Of a DNA stretch of 64,000 nucleotides, positions 61,516 to 64,000 are shown piece after piece (position 1 is the first letter of the stretch; each line of letters begins with the position of its first letter). The notes under the pieces were generated by a model. It saw nothing but the letters and a program-made list of their open reading frames with translations, searched no databases and was not told the origin of the DNA. This DNA comes from Psychrobacillus sp. FSL K6-4046 (GTDB taxonomy: Bacteria > Bacillota > Bacilli > Bacillales_A > Planococcaceae): assembly GCF_038624605.1 (NCBI RefSeq), contig NZ_CP152020.1, positions 868,001-932,000 of the forward strand. The letters run 5' to 3'. The position numbers and the translations under genes were made by a program.

Positions 61516-61552
61516 AAATGCTCTAAAAGTTATTGGCTTTTAGAGTATTTTT
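61516..61552 (+). terminator. Intrinsic terminator after hemH
   Basis: TGCTCTAAAAG pairs with CTTTTAGAGTA (one wobble), then TTTTT. Confidence 0.85.
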
Positions 61553-61599
61553 AGTAAGCATATGGAGTTTTACATTACCATTCTGGGAGGATTTTTCGA

Positions 61600-62070
61600 A
61601 TGAAAAAAGTCATTATCTCACTAGCACTACTTGTAGCTTTAACATTGGTAGGCTGTGGTGAAAAGGAAGAAACACATTCAAGTACTAGTCATCAAGGAAC
61701 ATTAGAAGAGGTTATGGTAGAGATTCAAACACCTAAAGAGTTACCTATTAACGAAGATATCAAGCTTTCCGCTAAAGTTACTCAAAATGGGGAAGCAGTA
61801 AATGATGCAAATTCTGTAGAGTTCGAGGTATGGGAATCAGGACTTCGTGACGAAGGACATATGGTAGAGGGTAAGCTTACAGAAGATGGTGTGTATGAAG
61901 CTGATTTTACTTTTGAACATGACGGAGTTTATTATATGTTTGCTCATACAACCGCAAGAGATATGCACGTAATGCCTAAACAAGAGCTTACAGTAGGTAC
62001 ACCAGATATGAGTAAAGTGTTACCTGATGATAGTGATAACTCGATGGATCATATGAGTGAAAAACATTAA
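61600..62070 (+). CDS. FixH-like (YtkA-type) lipoprotein
   Basis: 156 residues. Signal peptide with lipobox LVGC, a His/Ser-rich linker, an Ig-like YtkA domain (VMVEIQTPKELPINEDIKLS; FEVWESGLRDEGHMVEGKLT; YEADFTFEHDGVYYMFAHTT) and a Met/His-rich tail (SMDHMSEKH). Met and His clusters (MHVMPKQ, MDHM) suggest copper handling, as for related proteins of cytochrome-oxidase assembly; this is inference. GGGAGGA precedes the ATG. Confidence 0.85.
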   Translation: MKKVIISLALLVALTLVGCGEKEETHSSTSHQGTLEEVMVEIQTPKELPINEDIKLSAKVTQNGEAVNDANSVEFEVWESGLRDEGHMVEGKLTEDGVYEADFTFEHDGVYYMFAHTTARDMHVMPKQELTVGTPDMSKVLPDDSDNSMDHMSEKH

Positions 62071-62116
62071 ATTTTACTTGCGTAAATAAACAATAGAGAG
62101 TATTATAATGACTAGT

Positions 62117-62147
62117 TGACCGAAATGGTTTTCTGGTCATTTTTTTA
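62117..62147 (+). terminator. Intrinsic terminator ahead of yhgD
   Basis: TGACC..AAA and TTT..GGTCA form the stem, then eight T. The GACC/GGTC sequences may also serve as part of a TetR-type operator. Confidence 0.65.
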
Positions 62148-62164
62148 TGAGGAGGGATAACCAA

Positions 62165-62734
62165 ATGGACCGCAAACAGGAAATTTTAATGGCTGCCAAT
62201 AAATCCTTTTCTCTTTTCGGATATAAAGCAACAACTATGGAGCAAATAGCCAAGATTGCAAATGTAGGAAAAGGAACTATATATAATTTCTTTGAAAACA
62301 AAGAAGTCTTGTTCCAAGAAATTGTCCTTCATATGATTGAAGAAATGAAACTGGAAGCTGTTAATGTCATTATAGAAGATGCTCCATTTCAGCAAAATGC
62401 TCATGCAGCGCTTATGAAGATGCTAGAGTTCCGTGAAACACATCAATTGTATGCAAAAATAATTGATGAGGAAAAACAATGGAAAACTCCTGCAGTAAAG
62501 CATGTCATTGGCCAAGTCGAGCAAGCTATTGTTTCGTTCATATGTGAGAAAATCAATAAATATGTTAAAAAGGGAGAAATCCGACAGGTAAATGCAGAGC
62601 TTGTAGCATATTTATTATTAAAGGCTTATGTTGCATTCGTAAATGATTGGAACTTAACCCACGATGATTCATTATCTGAAGAAGATATTGCTAACTTCTT
62701 TCAGGATACAATTTTTCGCAGTCTCGCAATTTGA
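62165..62734 (+). CDS. yhgD: TetR-family regulator YhgD
   Basis: 189 residues. TetR helix-turn-helix at the N-terminus (ILMAANKSFSLFGYKATTME then QIAKIANVGKGTIYNFFENK). Adjacent to yhgE as in B. subtilis, so it probably represses that gene. ATG at 62165 has AGGAGGGA 7 bases upstream. The helical ligand domain shows no recognisable ligand. Confidence 0.92.
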   Translation: MDRKQEILMAANKSFSLFGYKATTMEQIAKIANVGKGTIYNFFENKEVLFQEIVLHMIEEMKLEAVNVIIEDAPFQQNAHAALMKMLEFRETHQLYAKIIDEEKQWKTPAVKHVIGQVEQAIVSFICEKINKYVKKGEIRQVNAELVAYLLLKAYVAFVNDWNLTHDDSLSEEDIANFFQDTIFRSLAI

Positions 62735-62744
62735 GACTCATTTT

Positions 62745-62779
62745 TTTAGTCAAAAGTGACTAAATGAACATATCGGTCA
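62745..62779 (+). promoter_or_regulatory. Inverted repeats between yhgD and yhgE, possible operator
   Basis: TTTAGTCA and TGACTAAA are perfect arms around AAAG (62745-62764). TGAC at 62757 and GTCA at 62776 form a second, wider dyad. Either could bind YhgD; the first could also be a weak terminator. Confidence 0.45.
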
Positions 62780-62801
62780 TATAGTATTAGGAGGAATCGA
62801 C

Positions 62802-64000
62802 ATGATAAAATCGGAATGGAAAGGTATTTTTAAAAACAAAAAATTATTGATTTCAATAATTGCAGTTTTATTTATTCCAGTGATGTATGCTGGGATGTTC
62901 TTATGGGCTTTCTGGGATCCGTATGCTAATTTAAGTGATCTACCTGTAGCAGTTGTTAACTCCGACGAAGGAGCAGAGTACAACGGAACGGAGCTCTCCC
63001 TAGGTAAGGAGTTAACAGATAAGCTACGAGAAAGTGGCCAATTTAAATTTGTATCTGTATCTGAAAAAGAGGCAGATGCCGGTTTATTAAACCAAGATTA
63101 TTATTTATTAATTGAGATTCCAGAAAACTTCTCTGAACATGCAACGACTTTATTAGATGAGAAGCCAGAAAAAATGGTCATCACTTATAAAGCAAATGAA
63201 GGATTTAATTTCTTATCATCGCAAATAGGTGAAACAGCAATGGATCGTATTCGTGCAGAAGTGAATGAGCAAGTATCAGCAACTTATGCAGAACAGCTTT
63301 TTGATTCGATTACGAAGCTAGGTGACGGATTTGCGGAAGCCTCTGATGGGGCAGGGCAGCTAAAAGACGGCGTAGCTGAAGTTAATAATGGTGCCTCTAA
63401 CCTAAAAGGCTACTTAGAACAATTAGCTAGTAGCACGATTGAGCTGAGTGATGGTACTAATAAGGTAGTTGATGGTATTAATACAGCTGCTACGGGATCT
63501 AAGGATTTAAATGAAGGTCTGGGAACACTTGCGGATGGTTCTTCTCAGCTTACAAATGGCGTTAGTCAAACGGCTGAAGGGGCCGCAGCTTTAAATAGTG
63601 GTATTAAAGAGTACACAGCTGGTGTAGATAAACTAAATGAAAGCTATCAATTACTTAGCGAAAAGGAAAAAGGCCTGCTAGATTCCTTGGCTAAGCTTCA
63701 AGCGAGTAGCTCCAAATTGAATGACAGCACAAACCAACTGGCTCAAGGCTCTGCTAATGTAACAGCTGGTATCCAAGCCTTATCTCAACAATTAGGTCAG
63801 TTAACAGCTGCTTTACCTCCAGAACAGTCGGCTGCTATTACAGAGACATTAAAGCAACTAGAAGCTGGTAGTACCTCAGTTTCCACAGGCTTAGAACAAT
63901 TAGCTGGTGGAACTCAGGATTTAACTACGGGTACTTCTCAAATAGTAAGTGGAGCAGAACAGCTGAGTGGAGGTTACTCACAAGCAAAGCAGGGTGTTTC
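62802..64000 (+). CDS. yhgE: YhgE/Pip-domain membrane protein, N-terminal part (cut by window end)
   Basis: 399 codons are visible with no stop before the window ends. N-terminal membrane helix (LLISIIAVLFIPVMYAGMFL) in the ABC-2-type YhgE/Pip N-terminal domain (DLPVAVVNSDEGAEYNG), then an outer region of repeating helices (LKDGVAEVNNGASNLKGYL; LNEGLGTLADGSSQLTNGVS), the X-heptad repeats of Pip-like proteins. Homologues include phage infection protein and ESX/type VII components such as YueB/EsaA. AGGAGG precedes the ATG. Confidence 0.92.
   Translation, partial: MIKSEWKGIFKNKKLLISIIAVLFIPVMYAGMFLWAFWDPYANLSDLPVAVVNSDEGAEYNGTELSLGKELTDKLRESGQFKFVSVSEKEADAGLLNQDYYLLIEIPENFSEHATTLLDEKPEKMVITYKANEGFNFLSSQIGETAMDRIRAEVNEQVSATYAEQLFDSITKLGDGFAEASDGAGQLKDGVAEVNNGASNLKGYLEQLASSTIELSDGTNKVVDGINTAATGSKDLNEGLGTLADGSSQLTNGVSQTAEGAAALNSGIKEYTAGVDKLNESYQLLSEKEKGLLDSLAKLQASSSKLNDSTNQLAQGSANVTAGIQALSQQLGQLTAALPPEQSAAITETLKQLEAGSTSVSTGLEQLAGGTQDLTTGTSQIVSGAEQLSGGYSQAKQGV

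Noticed and set aside
1-64000. rRNA or tRNA genes
   Set aside because: No rRNA-like segment or cloverleaf with TTCGANTC-type T-arm and CCA end was recognised by eye; a tRNAscan run would settle it.

Overview
The window is a low-G+C, AT-rich Firmicutes chromosome segment. Genes, ribosome-binding sites (AGGAGG type), TTG/GTG starts and intrinsic terminators are all Bacillales-like, and gene order follows the Bacillus subtilis yhc-yhd-yhe-yha-yhg region (yhcX-pgcA, bmrCD, yheE-yheB-yheA, yhaO-yhaN-yhaM, prsA, scoC, yhaH-trpP-hit-ecsAB, hmoB-hemE-hemH-yhgD-yhgE). The degree of rearrangement and the small accessory proteins suggest a Planococcaceae relative such as Psychrobacillus or Lysinibacillus. 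The genus is an inference.

Layout. 0-7 kb: the end of a prolyl-tRNA synthetase, an ECF sigma/anti-sigma pair, tRNA-modification genes queG and trmL, a 31-residue membrane peptide and an aldo-keto reductase. 7-8.7 kb: an IS3-family element that cuts a small membrane-protein gene. 8.7-16 kb: accessory genes, a HIT protein, an RluA pseudouridine synthase, a BdbC/thioredoxin pair, yhcX and pgcA. 16-21 kb: small membrane proteins, a NarL-type two-component system, a Rossmann protein and an MBL-fold protein. 21.3-23 kb: an IS1182-family element sitting inside the hairpin of a terminator. 23-36 kb: a CNNM/CorC magnesium-type protein with a leader peptide, ChrA, a BmrCD multidrug exporter behind a leader-peptide/attenuator region, an M1 peptidase, an MFS transporter, and a YfcC transporter with an M20 amidohydrolase. 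36-43 kb: the yhe genes, enoyl-CoA hydratase, a first array of ~21-bp repeats, a second ECF sigma/anti-sigma pair, and an XRE regulator with three tandem operators. 43-55 kb: yhaO-yhaN-yhaM (DNA/RNA nucleases), prsA, an SscA/YjcZ-type spore peptide, scoC, trpP, hit and ecsAB. 55.2-58.6 kb: a second ~21-bp repeat array, with a 105-bp higher-order period, broken by an IS3 and an IS256 element. 58.7-64 kb: heme degradation and synthesis (hmoB, hemE, hemH), a FixH-like lipoprotein, and yhgD with the start of yhgE.

The least explained structure is the family of ~21-bp degenerate tandem repeats (core GYCCCATAA or GCCCGTAA) at two loci. In the second locus five variants recur in fixed order, and two unrelated insertion sequences landed inside it with clean target duplications. 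Other notable signals are a BmrB-like leader peptide plus terminator ahead of bmrCD, a Pro-Pro leader peptide coupled to the CNNM gene, the IS1182 insertion in a terminator hairpin, large hairpins behind orfB in both IS3 elements, a 30-bp perfect palindrome, two candidate autoregulatory ECF promoters, and a sigma-K-like promoter ahead of a glycine-rich spore peptide. No rRNA, tRNA or CRISPR array was found.
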